From Clavibacter capsici (GTDB lineage: Bacteria; Actinomycetota; Actinomycetes; Actinomycetales; Microbacteriaceae), in the NCBI RefSeq assembly GCF_001280205.1, contig NZ_CP012573.1:2976001-3040000 (forward strand): DNA of 64,000 nt. Reading direction: 5' to 3'. Shown here piece after piece: positions 23,843 to 32,935 of this stretch. Made by a program: the position numbers and the translations under genes. Each line of letters begins with the position of its first letter. Position 1 is the first letter of the stretch. The notes below the pieces were generated by a model. The model was not told the DNA's origin. It made no database searches and saw only the letters and a program-made list of their open reading frames with translations.

Positions 23843-25137
23843 TGCCGGCGGACCGCCGCGCGCACCTCGCCGACCTCGGCCTGTTCATCCAGGCCTCCCC
23901 CTCCTCGTTCCACGCCGCCGACGAGGGCGCCCGCCGCCTCGAGGCCGCGGGCTTCGCGCGCCTCGACGAGCGCGACGCCTGGCCCGTCGGCGCTGGCCGC
24001 CGGTTCATCGTCCGCGACGGCGCGCTCCTCGCGTGGATCCAGCCCGCCGGCGCGCACGCCACCACGCCCTTCCGCGTGCTCGGCGCCCACACCGACTCCC
24101 CCGGCTTCAAGCTGAAGCCGAAGCCCACCGTCGGATCCGACGGCTGGGTGCAGGCCGGCGTCGAGGTGTACGGCGGCCCGCTCCTCAACTCCTGGCTCGA
24201 CCGCGACCTCGAGCTCGCCGGCCGGCTCGTCACGCGCGACGGCCGCCGCCACCTCGTCCGCACGGGCCCGCTCCTGCGCTTCCCGCAGCTCGCCGTGCAC
24301 CTCGACCGCGGCGTCAACACCGACGGCCTGCGGCTGGATCCGCAGCGCCACATGTCCCCGATCCTCGGCACCGGCTCCCCCGCGGACGCCGACGTGCTCG
24401 GCCACCTGGCCGGGCTCGCGGGGCTCGCCGCGGACGACGTGCTCGGCTACGACGTGGGCGTCGCCGACACGCAGGCGCCCGGATCCCTCGGCCTCGACGG
24501 CGAGCTGTTCGCCGCCGGCCGCATGGACAACCTCAGCTCCGTGCACGCCGGCCTCGCCGCGCTCCTCGAGCTCGCGGCCACCGCGGACGACGACCCGGAC
24601 GCGCCCATCGCGGTGCTCGCCGCCTTCGACCACGAGGAGGTCGGATCCGCGACCCCGTCGGGCGCCGCCGGCCCGATCCTCGAGGACGTGCTCGGCCGCA
24701 TCTCCGCCGGCCTCGGCGCCGGGTCCGAGGAGCGCCGTCGCGCGTTCGCGTCGTCCTGGTGCCTCTCCGCCGACGCCGGCCACGCGGTGCACCCGAACTA
24801 CCCGGACCGTCACGACCCCGCCAACCGGCCGGTGCCGAACGGCGGCCCGCTGCTGAAGATCAACGCGAACCAGCGGTACGCGACGGACGGCGTCGGCGCG
24901 CGCGAGTGGGCGCTGGCCTGCGAGCGCGCGGGCGTCCCCACCCAGGAGTTCGTCTCCAGCAACGCCGTGCCGTGCGGCTCGACCATCGGGCCCATCACGG
25001 CGACGCGGCTCGGGATCCGCACGGTCGACGTCGGCATCCCGCTGCTCTCGATGCACTCGTCCCGCGAGCTGTGCGGCGCCGACGACCCGGGGCACCTCGC
25101 CGCCGCGGCCGCCGCGTTCCTCCGCCCGGCCGCCTGA
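23842..25137 (+). CDS. M18-family aminopeptidase
   Basis: A 431-aa zinc aminopeptidase (aspartyl-aminopeptidase type). All metal-site motifs are present: AHTDSPGFKLKPKP (His, Asp), GRMDNLSS (bridging Asp), DHEEVGS (catalytic and metal Glu), and SMHSSREL (C-terminal His). It trims N-terminal residues from peptides in the cytoplasm. The chosen ATG overlaps the deoC stop by one base; the much longer open frame upstream is a shadow of deoC. Confidence 0.93.
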   Translation: MPADRRAHLADLGLFIQASPSSFHAADEGARRLEAAGFARLDERDAWPVGAGRRFIVRDGALLAWIQPAGAHATTPFRVLGAHTDSPGFKLKPKPTVGSDGWVQAGVEVYGGPLLNSWLDRDLELAGRLVTRDGRRHLVRTGPLLRFPQLAVHLDRGVNTDGLRLDPQRHMSPILGTGSPADADVLGHLAGLAGLAADDVLGYDVGVADTQAPGSLGLDGELFAAGRMDNLSSVHAGLAALLELAATADDDPDAPIAVLAAFDHEEVGSATPSGAAGPILEDVLGRISAGLGAGSEERRRAFASSWCLSADAGHAVHPNYPDRHDPANRPVPNGGPLLKINANQRYATDGVGAREWALACERAGVPTQEFVSSNAVPCGSTIGPITATRLGIRTVDVGIPLLSMHSSRELCGADDPGHLAAAAAAFLRPAA

Positions 25138-25205
25138 TCCCGGCCGCCTGAGGCCGACCGCCGTCCGCACGCACGCTCACGCCTCCGGGGACCCGGCCGC
25201 GCACG

Positions 25206-25240
25206 ACGAGGGCCCGACGCGATCCGCGCCGGGCCCTCGT
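25206..25240. terminator. hairpin terminator
   Basis: ACGAGGGCCCG (25206-25216) pairs perfectly with CGGGCCCTCGT (25230-25240), between the aminopeptidase and the convergent lipoprotein gene. Confidence 0.75.
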
Positions 25241-25262
25241 CACGCGGATCGCGACGCGCGGA

Positions 25263-25976
25263 TCAGCCCTCGTACGACGCCAGCAGCGCGCGCATCTTCG
25301 TCAGCTGCTCCTCCTGGGCCGCGGACATGGCGCCCGCGAGCTCGAGCGCCTCGGTCGAGGTGCCGAGCTGCGCCTCCCCGTCGGCCAGCTCGATCGCCAC
25401 CTCGTGCCGGGCGATCATCCCCTGCAGGAAGAGCCGGCCGGCGTCCGCGCCGGTCGCGGCCTGGAGGGCCCGGACCTCGGCGTCGAATGCCGCGTCGCTC
25501 ATCTCCTCCGTGTCGGTCTGCGATCCGGAGCCCGCCGCGGCGCCGTCCTCGGATCCGGTGCCCGCCTCGGATCCACCGGCCACGCCGCCCGCCTCCTCGC
25601 GGTCCTCGGTGCCCTGGGCGCCGGACGCGCCCTCCTCCTCGCCCCACCCCTCGGCCAGCTGCGCGAGCGTGCGCGCCTGCGGGCCCTGCTCATCGCGGAT
25701 CTGCACGGCCAGCTCCTCCGCCCCCGGCGGCAGGTCGCGCACCTGGAGCGCGGCCACGGCGAGCTCGACGGATCCGGCGGCGTGGTCGCCCATCTCCTCC
25801 GCGAAGGAGAGGTCGGCGCGGTTCCAGCCCTCGGACTCCGTCTCGATGGGCGCGGCCGCGTCGGCGCTCGGGCTGGCGGCGTCCTCGGGCGTGCGCGGGG
25901 GCGTCGAGCAGCCGGCGAGCCCGGCGGCGAGGACGATGGCGGTCGTGGCGGCGGCGAGTCGGTAGCGGTATCCCAT
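25263..25976 (-). CDS. DUF305-like lipoprotein with degenerate His motif
   Basis: A 237-aa lipoprotein: signal sequence with lipobox LAGC (C23), so it is anchored outside the membrane. Two DUF305-like helical repeats are separated by an acidic Gly/Ser/Glu linker (about residues 105-155). The usual DUF305 signature is MIxHHxxAxxMA; here the second repeat reads MIARHEVAIELA and the first MGDHAAGSVELA, so each has lost a His of the pair. GGAGGA precedes the ATG. It may no longer bind metal in the usual way. The neighbour is an unrelated divergent hydrolase-like gene. Confidence 0.78.
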   Translation of the reverse strand: MGYRYRLAAATTAIVLAAGLAGCSTPPRTPEDAASPSADAAAPIETESEGWNRADLSFAEEMGDHAAGSVELAVAALQVRDLPPGAEELAVQIRDEQGPQARTLAQLAEGWGEEEGASGAQGTEDREEAGGVAGGSEAGTGSEDGAAAGSGSQTDTEEMSDAAFDAEVRALQAATGADAGRLFLQGMIARHEVAIELADGEAQLGTSTEALELAGAMSAAQEEQLTKMRALLASYEG

Positions 25977-26019
25977 GGGACGATCCTCCTCCACGGCGCG
26001 GCGCGTGACGGCCCGACGA

Positions 26020-26025
26020 TAGGTT
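26020..26025 (+). promoter_or_regulatory. -10 element of the DLH-like gene (leaderless)
   Basis: TAGGTT, six bases before the ATG at 26032. Confidence 0.5.
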
Positions 26026-26031
26026 CTCCCC

Positions 26032-26682
26032 ATGCCCGAGATCGTCGACCTGCCGCATCCGGGCGTCACGCTCGAGTTCGGGGAGCCCGGGAAGCCCGTC
26101 GTCGTGCTCGTCCACGACGACCACGGACGCCTCCCCTGGCTCGACCAGTACGCCCTCGCGCTGGCCCGCGCCGGCTTCCACGTGCTCGTCCCCGACCTCT
26201 ACGACGGTCGCGCCACCCTCGACGACGGCCTCGCGGCGAGCCTGGCCGCGCAGCTCGACGTGGGGTACGCCCTCGGCACGATCCGCGACGGCATCGACTC
26301 CGCGCGGGCCCGCGGATCCGAGCGCGTCGGCCTCGTCGGCTTCGCGCCCGGCGGCTGGCTCGCGCTCCTCGAGGCGCAGGACGGCGGCGCGGACGCCGTG
26401 GTCGCGTACTGCGCGAGCCTCGGGCCCGAGGAGCACGGCGTCATCCCGTGCGCGGTGCTCCTCCACCTGGCCGAGCACGACGAGTGGATGGACGACCAGC
26501 GGCCCGAGGCGTTCATCGGCCGCCTGCGCGAGCACGGCACCCCGGTCACCTCGCACACCTACCCCGGCACGCTCCCCGTCTTCCCCAACGCGAGCCTCCG
26601 CGACCGGCTCGACCCCGACGCCGCGGCCCTCGCCTACCGCCGGACGGAGGCGTTCCTCGCCGACCATCTCGGAAACCCGTGA
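26032..26682 (+). CDS. dienelactone-hydrolase-like protein lacking catalytic residues
   Basis: A 216-aa alpha/beta hydrolase of the DLH family by overall layout: VVLVHDDHG oxyanion strand, VLVPDLYDGRAT, nucleophile elbow region, and AEHDEWM acid region. The elbow reads GFAPGG where the family has G-x-C/S-x-G, so the nucleophile is Ala. The C-terminal YPGTLPVFPN has Pro where the catalytic His normally stands (GAGHAF/FN). Two of three triad residues are therefore missing while the fold looks intact. It is either a binding protein or a pseudoenzyme, not a decayed gene. Confidence 0.82.
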   Translation: MPEIVDLPHPGVTLEFGEPGKPVVVLVHDDHGRLPWLDQYALALARAGFHVLVPDLYDGRATLDDGLAASLAAQLDVGYALGTIRDGIDSARARGSERVGLVGFAPGGWLALLEAQDGGADAVVAYCASLGPEEHGVIPCAVLLHLAEHDEWMDDQRPEAFIGRLREHGTPVTSHTYPGTLPVFPNASLRDRLDPDAAALAYRRTEAFLADHLGNP

Positions 26683-26782
26683 CCGATCAGTGTCGCATCG
26701 GCACCAATCCACGCGCGTAAGCGGTACGAATGTAGGGAGCCTGGGAGAACCCCGGCTCTTCCCTACCAGTGGAGGCACCATC

Positions 26783-27202
26783 ATGAGCTCGTCCCCGAAC
26801 CGCCTGCTCGGCACCGTCTTCGGCGCCGTCTACGTCCTCGTCGGCCTTCTCGGCTTCCTGTTCCCCCCGCAGAGCGGCGGGTTCTTCTCCTCCGACGGCG
26901 GTCTGCTGCTCGGGATCTTCATGGTGAACCCGTTCCACAACGTGGCCCACCTGCTGATCGGCGCGGCCCTCCTCATCGGCGGCCTCTCCAGCGTCGCGTC
27001 GGCCAAGGCCGTGAACTCGACCATCGGGTTCGCGTACCTCGCGCTCGGCATCGTCGGCTTCTTCCTCGTGAACACCGACTTCAACATCCTCGCGCTGAAC
27101 ACCGCGGACCACTTCCTGCACCTCGGCAGCGCCGTCGTGCTGCTGATCGTGGGCCTCGGCGCCGAGAAGGGCGTCCGCAACCGCGCCGCCCGCGCCGCCT
27201 AG
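26783..27202 (+). CDS. DUF4383 membrane protein
   Basis: A 139-aa protein with four membrane segments, beginning NRLLGTVFGAVYVLVGLLGF and containing VNPFHNVAHLLIGAAL and ALNTADHFLHLGSA, the His-containing signature of the DUF4383 family. GGAGG lies before the ATG. These proteins are often general-stress induced in actinobacteria, but no regulatory site is identified here. Function unknown. Confidence 0.85.
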   Translation: MSSSPNRLLGTVFGAVYVLVGLLGFLFPPQSGGFFSSDGGLLLGIFMVNPFHNVAHLLIGAALLIGGLSSVASAKAVNSTIGFAYLALGIVGFFLVNTDFNILALNTADHFLHLGSAVVLLIVGLGAEKGVRNRAARAA

Positions 27203-27317
27203 GCAGCACCGCCGCCGCGCCGCTGCACCGGGCGCGTCACGCATCACCGCACGTCAGCACCACCAGCACGCAGCACCGCACCACCCGCGGCGCCCGGGAC
27301 GACGAAGGGACCAGCAC

Positions 27318-28010
27318 GTGTCACTGCTCATCCGCCACTGGCTGGCCCTCGCCGCCCTGGGCGCCGCGCTCATCCACCTGGCCGTCGGCGCGGGATCCCC
27401 GCCCGCGGCCATGGTGGCCCTCCTCCTCATCGGCGTCGCCGAGGGCGCGTGGGCCGTCGCGGTCCTCCGCTCCGACCGCCTGCCGGTGCCCGCCTGGGCC
27501 GTCGTCGGCGCGCTCGTGCCGGTCGCCGGCTGGGCGCTCCTCGTCACCGCCGCGGTCGTCATGTCCGCCCCGGGCATCACGAGCGACCTGCCCGCGATCC
27601 CCATGCTCGCCGCCACCCTGCTCGACCTCGTGGTCGCCGCGGTCGTCGGCCGCCACCTCCGCGCCCGCGCCGAGACCGACGCCCGGGCCGTCTGCACGGC
27701 CGTCGAGGCGGGGTTCCCGGCCGAGGCGGCGCTCGTCGGATCCGGCGCCGCGCTCTCGTCCGCGTCGCCCGCCTCGCCCGCGGCCGCAGCGCCGACCCGC
27801 GCTCCCGCAGCCTCTCCCGCGCCCGCGCCCGCCGAGTCGGAGCCCACGGGCGGCCGCTACCTCGCGGGCGTCCTCGTCGGGGCGTTCGTCGTCGCCGGCC
27901 TCGTCACGCCCGCGCTCTCGCTCACGCGCGCCGGCGAGTTCGCCGTGCCGCACGGCCAGCACAGCACCCTCGACCTCGACGGCATCCAGGGCGAGCACTC
28001 CGGCCACTGA
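27318..28010 (+). CDS. hypothetical membrane protein
   Basis: 230 aa from a GTG with GAAGGGA ahead of it. Four N-terminal membrane segments (LIRHWLALAALGAALIHLAVG onward, to residue about 115), an Ala/Pro-rich flexible linker around residues 140-180, then a fifth segment (YLAGVLVGAFVVAGLVTPAL) and a short His-containing tail. It follows the DUF4383 gene in the same direction after 115 bases. No known family. Confidence 0.68.
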   Translation: MSLLIRHWLALAALGAALIHLAVGAGSPPAAMVALLLIGVAEGAWAVAVLRSDRLPVPAWAVVGALVPVAGWALLVTAAVVMSAPGITSDLPAIPMLAATLLDLVVAAVVGRHLRARAETDARAVCTAVEAGFPAEAALVGSGAALSSASPASPAAAAPTRAPAASPAPAPAESEPTGGRYLAGVLVGAFVVAGLVTPALSLTRAGEFAVPHGQHSTLDLDGIQGEHSGH

Positions 28011-28037
28011 GCCGGAGCACGGGCGGCCGCCGCGGGA

Positions 28038-29339
28038 TCAGCTCGCGGGCGTGACCGCCGGCGTCACGCGGATCCGCGTCGCCTCGCTCATGAACCGCCG
28101 CACGTTCTCGTCGACGATGATGTCGCCCGGGCGCAGCGGCCGCGTGAGGTACAGGCCGCCGATGTCGGTGATCCGGCTGAGCGCCACGTACGTCTGCCCC
28201 GGGCTGAACACGCGCGCCCCCAGGTCGACGACGGCCCGGTCGTAGGTCTTGCCCTGCGACTTGTGGATGGTGACCGCCCACGCCAGCCGCAGCGGGAACT
28301 GGGTGAAGTCGGCCACGACGTCGCGCCGCAGCTGCTTGGTGGTGGGCGAGTACGAGTACTTGTGCTTCTCCCACGTGACCGGCTCGACCTCGTGCACGAC
28401 GCCGTCGAGCTCGACGTACACGTTCGTGTCGATGCGCGTGACGACGCCCACGGATCCGTTCACCCAGCGCTGGTCGACGTCGTTGCGGAGGAACATCACC
28501 TGCGCGCCGATCTTGAGGTCGAGCTTCTCGTCGGCCGGGTAGGTGCGGCCGCCGAAGTCGCCCGTGACGTCGGCGGTGGCGGTGAGCGAGCGGCCGGGCA
28601 GGCGCTTGAGGGCCTCGGCGTTGATCCGGTTCACGGTGTCGTTGCGGGTGGCCAGCGTGATGGCGCCGTCGGTGGGCGCGGGCCTGGCGCCTGCCGCGTT
28701 GAGGACGCCCGCGATCTCCGCCGTGACGCGCCCGTGGCGCACGGCGTTCAGCATCTCCTTGAACGCCTCCTCGTGCTGCCGGTGGATCTCGGTGAGCTCG
28801 TAGATCCGCAGCTGCGCCTCCTCCCACACCTTCGCGTCGAAGAACCACATGGAGCGGTAGCGGTCGGCGAAGTAGGCGCGCTCGTCGCCGTCGCCCGGCA
28901 CGGGGGCCAGCTGGTACGGATCCCCGAAGAGCACGACCTGCACGCCGCCGAACGGCACGTCCTTCTTGTGGCGCGCCTGGCGGAGGCTGCGGTCGATGGC
29001 GTCGACGAGGTCGGCGTTGACCATGGAGACCTCGTCGATGACGAGCGTGTCGATGGTGTTGAGGAGCTTCCGCAGCTCGCCCGTCTGCTCGATCTCCTCG
29101 TCGGCGATGACCCCGATGGGCAGCTTGAACAGCGAGTGGATGGTCTGCCCGCCGACGTTGAGCGCCGCGACGCCCGTGGGCGCGCAGATCACGATCTGCT
29201 TCTCGGTGTTCCACGACAGGTGCGTGAGGAGCGTCGACTTGCCGGTGCCGGCGCGGCCCGTGACGAAGATGTGGTCGCGCGTGCCCTCGATGGCCTGGAA
29301 GACGGCGGCCTGCTCCGGGGAGAGGGGGACCGTGCTCAC
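28038..29339 (-). CDS. PIF1/RecD-type ATP-dependent DNA helicase
   Basis: A 433-aa superfamily-1B helicase. Walker A GRAGTGKST (about residues 27-35), Walker B with TLVIDEVSM, motif III GDPYQLAPV, and the C-terminal TIHKSQGKTYDRAVVDLG and YVALSR motifs are all intact, so it should be an active 5'-3' helicase. Start: GTG with AGGAG six bases away. It stands alone between unrelated membrane proteins; no nuclease partner is nearby, so a general repair or replication role fits better than a defence role. Confidence 0.9.
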   Translation of the reverse strand: MSTVPLSPEQAAVFQAIEGTRDHIFVTGRAGTGKSTLLTHLSWNTEKQIVICAPTGVAALNVGGQTIHSLFKLPIGVIADEEIEQTGELRKLLNTIDTLVIDEVSMVNADLVDAIDRSLRQARHKKDVPFGGVQVVLFGDPYQLAPVPGDGDERAYFADRYRSMWFFDAKVWEEAQLRIYELTEIHRQHEEAFKEMLNAVRHGRVTAEIAGVLNAAGARPAPTDGAITLATRNDTVNRINAEALKRLPGRSLTATADVTGDFGGRTYPADEKLDLKIGAQVMFLRNDVDQRWVNGSVGVVTRIDTNVYVELDGVVHEVEPVTWEKHKYSYSPTTKQLRRDVVADFTQFPLRLAWAVTIHKSQGKTYDRAVVDLGARVFSPGQTYVALSRITDIGGLYLTRPLRPGDIIVDENVRRFMSEATRIRVTPAVTPAS

Positions 29340-29435
29340 GCGGGGCTCCTGGCGGGTCGGGGACGGGAGGGTGCGCGGATGCGCACTCGAATCTACCCCG
29401 GCGCCCGCCGCCGGGAGGCCCCAATGCCCCGCCCG

Positions 29436-29441
29436 TAGGAT
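29436..29441 (+). promoter_or_regulatory. -10 element of the 339-aa gene (leaderless)
   Basis: TAGGAT, seven bases before the ATG at 29449. It also overlaps an in-frame ATG at 29440, which argues for the later start. Confidence 0.5.
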
Positions 29442-29448
29442 GATCCGC

Positions 29449-30468
29449 ATGCCGAGCCCCGCCGTCGCCGCGCGCGGCGAGCTGCGTCGGGCCGCCGTCG
29501 TGTGGTCCCTGCTCGCGGTGCTCCTCGTCGGCGCCTTCCTCGGCACGGTCGCCTCGCTCAACCGGGGCACCTTCAGCGCGCACGGGTTCGTGCGCTCCTA
29601 CCTCGACGCGCTCGCCCGCGAGGACAGCCGCGACGCGCTCGCCACCCCCGGCGTCGTGCTGCCCGACGAGGGCAGCCGCGCGCTCCTCGACGCCCGCGCG
29701 CTCCCCGGCCTCGCCGACGTCGAGCTCGTGTCCGACGAGCCCGCGGGCGACGGCGAGCGCGCGGTCACGTACTCCTACACGCTGCCGTCGGGGCCCGGAT
29801 CCACGGAGTTCCGCGTGCGCGAGCTGCCCGCGGCGCTCGGCCTGTTCGCGCGGTGGGAGTTCGCGACGAGCCCGGTCGCGGCGATCGACCTCGAGCTGCG
29901 GCACGCGGCCACGTTCACGGCCAACGGGCTGGCGGTCTCCGCGACGGCGGGCGGCGACGCGGCGGCGGGCGCCGGATCCACGTACCTGGTGCTCGCGCCC
30001 GGCGCGCTCGCGCTCGACCACGCGTCCGAGTACCTCCAGGCGCAGGAGGCCGAGGTCGCCGTCACCGAGCCGGGGAGCGTCGTGCCCGCCCGCGTGGACG
30101 CCGAGCCGACGGACGACCTCGTCGCGTCGGTGCAGTCGGAGGTCGAGGCGTACCTCACCGAGTGCACCACGCAGTCCGTCCTGTACCCGTCGGGCTGCCC
30201 GTTCGGGAAGACGATCCGCGACCGGATCACGGCGCCGCCCGTGTGGAGCATGACCGCCATGCCGCAGATCACCCTGCAGCCCGCGAGCGACGACCCGGCC
30301 GACCTCGACTGGGTCGTGCCGTCGACGGTCGGCACCGCGCACATCAGGGTCCCCGTCCGCTCGCTCTACGACGGCAGCGTGAAGGACCTCGACGAGGACG
30401 TGCCGTTCAGCGTCAGCTGGCGCGTGAGCGTGGACGAGGCCTCGGGCGTGCGGATCCAGGGCCGCTAG
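29449..30468 (+). CDS. membrane-anchored hypothetical protein
   Basis: 339 aa with one N-terminal membrane segment (AAVVWSLLAVLLVGAFLGTVASL) and a large extracytoplasmic part. The stretch FVRSYLDALAREDSRDALAT resembles the start of NTF2/Mce-associated type domains, but similarity is weak. Two cysteines (TECTTQSV and PSGCPFG) could form a disulfide. Start chosen by the TAGGAT box seven bases upstream. Function unknown. Confidence 0.72.
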   Translation: MPSPAVAARGELRRAAVVWSLLAVLLVGAFLGTVASLNRGTFSAHGFVRSYLDALAREDSRDALATPGVVLPDEGSRALLDARALPGLADVELVSDEPAGDGERAVTYSYTLPSGPGSTEFRVRELPAALGLFARWEFATSPVAAIDLELRHAATFTANGLAVSATAGGDAAAGAGSTYLVLAPGALALDHASEYLQAQEAEVAVTEPGSVVPARVDAEPTDDLVASVQSEVEAYLTECTTQSVLYPSGCPFGKTIRDRITAPPVWSMTAMPQITLQPASDDPADLDWVVPSTVGTAHIRVPVRSLYDGSVKDLDEDVPFSVSWRVSVDEASGVRIQGR

Positions 30469-30580
30469 CCGCCGGCACCCTGCCCGCGCGTGACGGTGCG
30501 CACCGGCGACGACCGGGCCAGGATCGGGACGCAACAGGGTCGCCGCGACCGCGGGGATCCGCCAGCCGAGGAGCGCCCCC

Positions 30581-31003
30581 ATGTCCGCGATCATGACCCC
30601 CTACCTGTCCTTCCGCGACCAGGCCGCCGAGGCGCTCGGCTTCTACCGGGGGATCTTCGGCGGCGAGGTCGAGACCACGACGTTCGGCGAGGGCGGCCTG
30701 GTCCAGGACCCGGCCGAGGCCGACAAGGTCATGCACGGCCGGCTGACCTCGGACGCGGGCTTCGTGCTCATGGCGTCGGACACGCCGGCGTCCATGGGCG
30801 TGCCGAGCGGATCCGCCATCACGCTCTCGCTCTCCGGCGACGACGAGGGGGTGCTCGGCGGCTGGTGGGACGCGCTGACGGCCGACGGCACGATCGTCCT
30901 GCCGCTCGAGGTGGCGCCGTGGGGCGACCGGTTCGGCATGTGCACGGACCGGTACGGGATCGACTGGATGGTGTCGATCAGCCCGGCGCCGACCGCCGCC
31001 TGA
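30581..31003 (+). CDS. VOC-superfamily protein (PhnB/glyoxalase-like)
   Basis: A 140-aa PhnB-type domain with the typical paired strands: PYLSFRDQAAEALGFYRGIFGGEVETTTFGE at the N-terminus and PLEVAPWGDRFGMCTDRYGIDWMV at the C-terminus. Such proteins are single-domain, metal-optional and mostly of unknown function. It ends eight bases from the convergent siderophore ATPase. Confidence 0.88.
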   Translation: MSAIMTPYLSFRDQAAEALGFYRGIFGGEVETTTFGEGGLVQDPAEADKVMHGRLTSDAGFVLMASDTPASMGVPSGSAITLSLSGDDEGVLGGWWDALTADGTIVLPLEVAPWGDRFGMCTDRYGIDWMVSISPAPTAA

Positions 31004-31011
31004 GACGCGCC

Positions 31012-31878
31012 TCAGGCCCAGCGGCCTCCGCGCGGGATCACGAGGGGCGTGCGCGAGACGGGGTCCTCGATCACGAGGCACGGCAGGCCGAAGACCTCCT
31101 CGACGAGCTCCGACGTGACGACGTCGCCCGGGGCGCCCGCGGCGACCACGCGGCCGTCGCGCATCACGATGAGGTGGTCGGCGTAGCGCGCGGCGTGGTT
31201 GAGGTCGTGCAGCACGGCGACGATCGTGCTGCCGTCGCGGTGCAGGTCGGCGAGGAGGTCGAGCAGCTCGATCTGGTGGGCGATGTCGAGGAACGTCGTC
31301 GGCTCGTCGAGGAGCAGCACGGGCGTCTGCTGCGCGAGCGCCATCGCGACCCACACGCGCTGGCGCTGGCCGCCGGAGAGCTCGTCGACGTGGCGGTCGG
31401 CGAGGTCGGCGACGCCCGTCGCGGCCATCGCCTGCTGCACGGCCTCCTCGTCGGTCGGCGTCCACTGGCGGATGAGGTTCTGGTGCGGGAACCGGCCGCG
31501 CGCGACGAGGTCGGCCACCGTGATCCCGTCGGGCGCGATGGCGCTCTGCGGGAGGAGGCCGACGATCCGCGCCGCCTCCTTCGCCCGGTACGACGCGAGC
31601 GGGCGGTCGTCGAGGAGCACGGCGCCCGCGGTCGGCGCGAGGAGGCGCGACAGGGCGCGGAGCAGGGTCGACTTGCCGCAGGCGTTGGGGCCCACGATCA
31701 CGGTGAACGAGCGGTCGGGCACGGACACGTCGAGCCCGGAGGAGATCACGCGCCGGTCGTAGGAGAGCGTGACGCCCTCGGCGCGGAGGCGCGGGGCGGC
31801 GGGACCGGTCGGCCGGGCGGCTGCGGTGTCGTCCACGGGTGGGTCTCCCATCGGGTCGGGGGCGTCGGCGTCAGGCAC
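31012..31878 (-). CDS. iron-siderophore ABC transporter ATP-binding protein
   Basis: A 288-aa FecE/FepC-type ATPase. Walker A is GPNACGKST, the Q-loop LLPQSA, signature LSGGQRQRVWVAMAL, and Walker B VLLLDEPTTFLD. The N-terminus has about 30 extra Pro/Ala-rich residues; a later start is possible. It overlaps the permease gene by eight bases and is the last gene of the minus-strand uptake operon. Confidence 0.94.
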   Translation of the reverse strand: MPDADAPDPMGDPPVDDTAAARPTGPAAPRLRAEGVTLSYDRRVISSGLDVSVPDRSFTVIVGPNACGKSTLLRALSRLLAPTAGAVLLDDRPLASYRAKEAARIVGLLPQSAIAPDGITVADLVARGRFPHQNLIRQWTPTDEEAVQQAMAATGVADLADRHVDELSGGQRQRVWVAMALAQQTPVLLLDEPTTFLDIAHQIELLDLLADLHRDGSTIVAVLHDLNHAARYADHLIVMRDGRVVAAGAPGDVVTSELVEEVFGLPCLVIEDPVSRTPLVIPRGGRWA

Positions 31879-32935
31879 GGCGGGACGCCTCGCGGATCAG
31901 CAGCGCGATCAGGTAGAGCCCGCCGACGACGACCGTGACGATCCCCACGGGCACCGTCCCCGGCAGCGCGTGCTGTGCGGCGGAGTCGGCCGCGAGCAGC
32001 AGCAGGCCGCCCGTGAGCGCGGCCGGCACGAGCGGGAGGCCGGCGCTGCGGGTGAGGCGGCGGGCGATCTGCGGGGCCGCGAGCGCGACGAACGCGATCG
32101 GCCCCGACGCCGCCGTCACGATCGCGGTGAGGGCGACCCCGAGGACCAGGAGCGCGAGCCGCGTCGGCTCGGCCCGCACGCCGTGGGCGCGCGCGGCGTC
32201 GTCGCCGAGCTCGAGCTGCCGCAGCGGCGCCGAGAGCAGCAGGATCGCGGGCGCCAGCACGAGGAGGGCGACGAACGCGGGCAGCGCGCGGTCCCAGCCG
32301 ACGAGCGCGAGGGATCCGGCGCCCCAGATCGAGGCGGCCATGGCCACCTCCGTGCCCGCCTTCAGCAGCAGGAAGGTGTTGACGCCGTGCAGCACGGCCG
32401 TGACCGCGATGCCCGTGATGATCAGCCGGAACCCCTGCACCCCGCCGCGGTACGCGAGCAGGTAGACGACGAGCGCCGTGCCGAGCCCGCCCGCGAGCGC
32501 GCCGACCGCGGTGGGCAGGAAGGACGCGCCGGCCAGCGTGGTGACGACGAGGGCGCCCGTGTACGAGCCCGTCGAGAAGCCGATGACGTCGGGCGACCCG
32601 AGCGGGTTGCGCGTCAGCGACTGGAAGACCGCGCCCGCCACCCCGAGCGCGGCGCCGAACGCGACGGCGGCGAGCACGCGCGGCAGGCGCCACTCGAGCA
32701 CGATGGTCGACGCGAACGAGCCGTCGGGGAGCAGCATCGCGCGGATCACCTCGGGCACCGTGAGCGGGAAGTCGCCGGTGCCGAGCGCCACGAGCGCGAG
32801 GGCCGCGGTCGCCACGGCGAGCGCCGCGCCCACGAGCACCTCGCGGCGGCGCAGACGCGTTCCGACCACGGGAAGGCGGACGGTGCCGGGGAGGCGCGCG
32901 ACGGGTCGGCGGCCGGCGCGGGCGGGCGCGCTCAC
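31871..32935 (-). CDS. iron-siderophore ABC transporter permease 2
   Basis: A 354-aa FecCD-family permease with about ten membrane segments. The signature LTRNPLGSPDVIGFSTGSYTGA (split here around residues 117-138) and the cytoplasmic coupling region GPIAFVALAAPQIARRL are conserved. The GTG start is set by its 4-base overlap (GTGA) with the stop of the preceding permease. Confidence 0.92.
   Translation of the reverse strand: MSAPARAGRRPVARLPGTVRLPVVGTRLRRREVLVGAALAVATAALALVALGTGDFPLTVPEVIRAMLLPDGSFASTIVLEWRLPRVLAAVAFGAALGVAGAVFQSLTRNPLGSPDVIGFSTGSYTGALVVTTLAGASFLPTAVGALAGGLGTALVVYLLAYRGGVQGFRLIITGIAVTAVLHGVNTFLLLKAGTEVAMAASIWGAGSLALVGWDRALPAFVALLVLAPAILLLSAPLRQLELGDDAARAHGVRAEPTRLALLVLGVALTAIVTAASGPIAFVALAAPQIARRLTRSAGLPLVPAALTGGLLLLAADSAAQHALPGTVPVGIVTVVVGGLYLIALLIREASRRA

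Noticed and set aside
28038-29339. Defence helicase
   Set aside because: The PIF1-type helicase stands alone with normal composition and no nuclease or effector neighbour; a housekeeping role is more likely.
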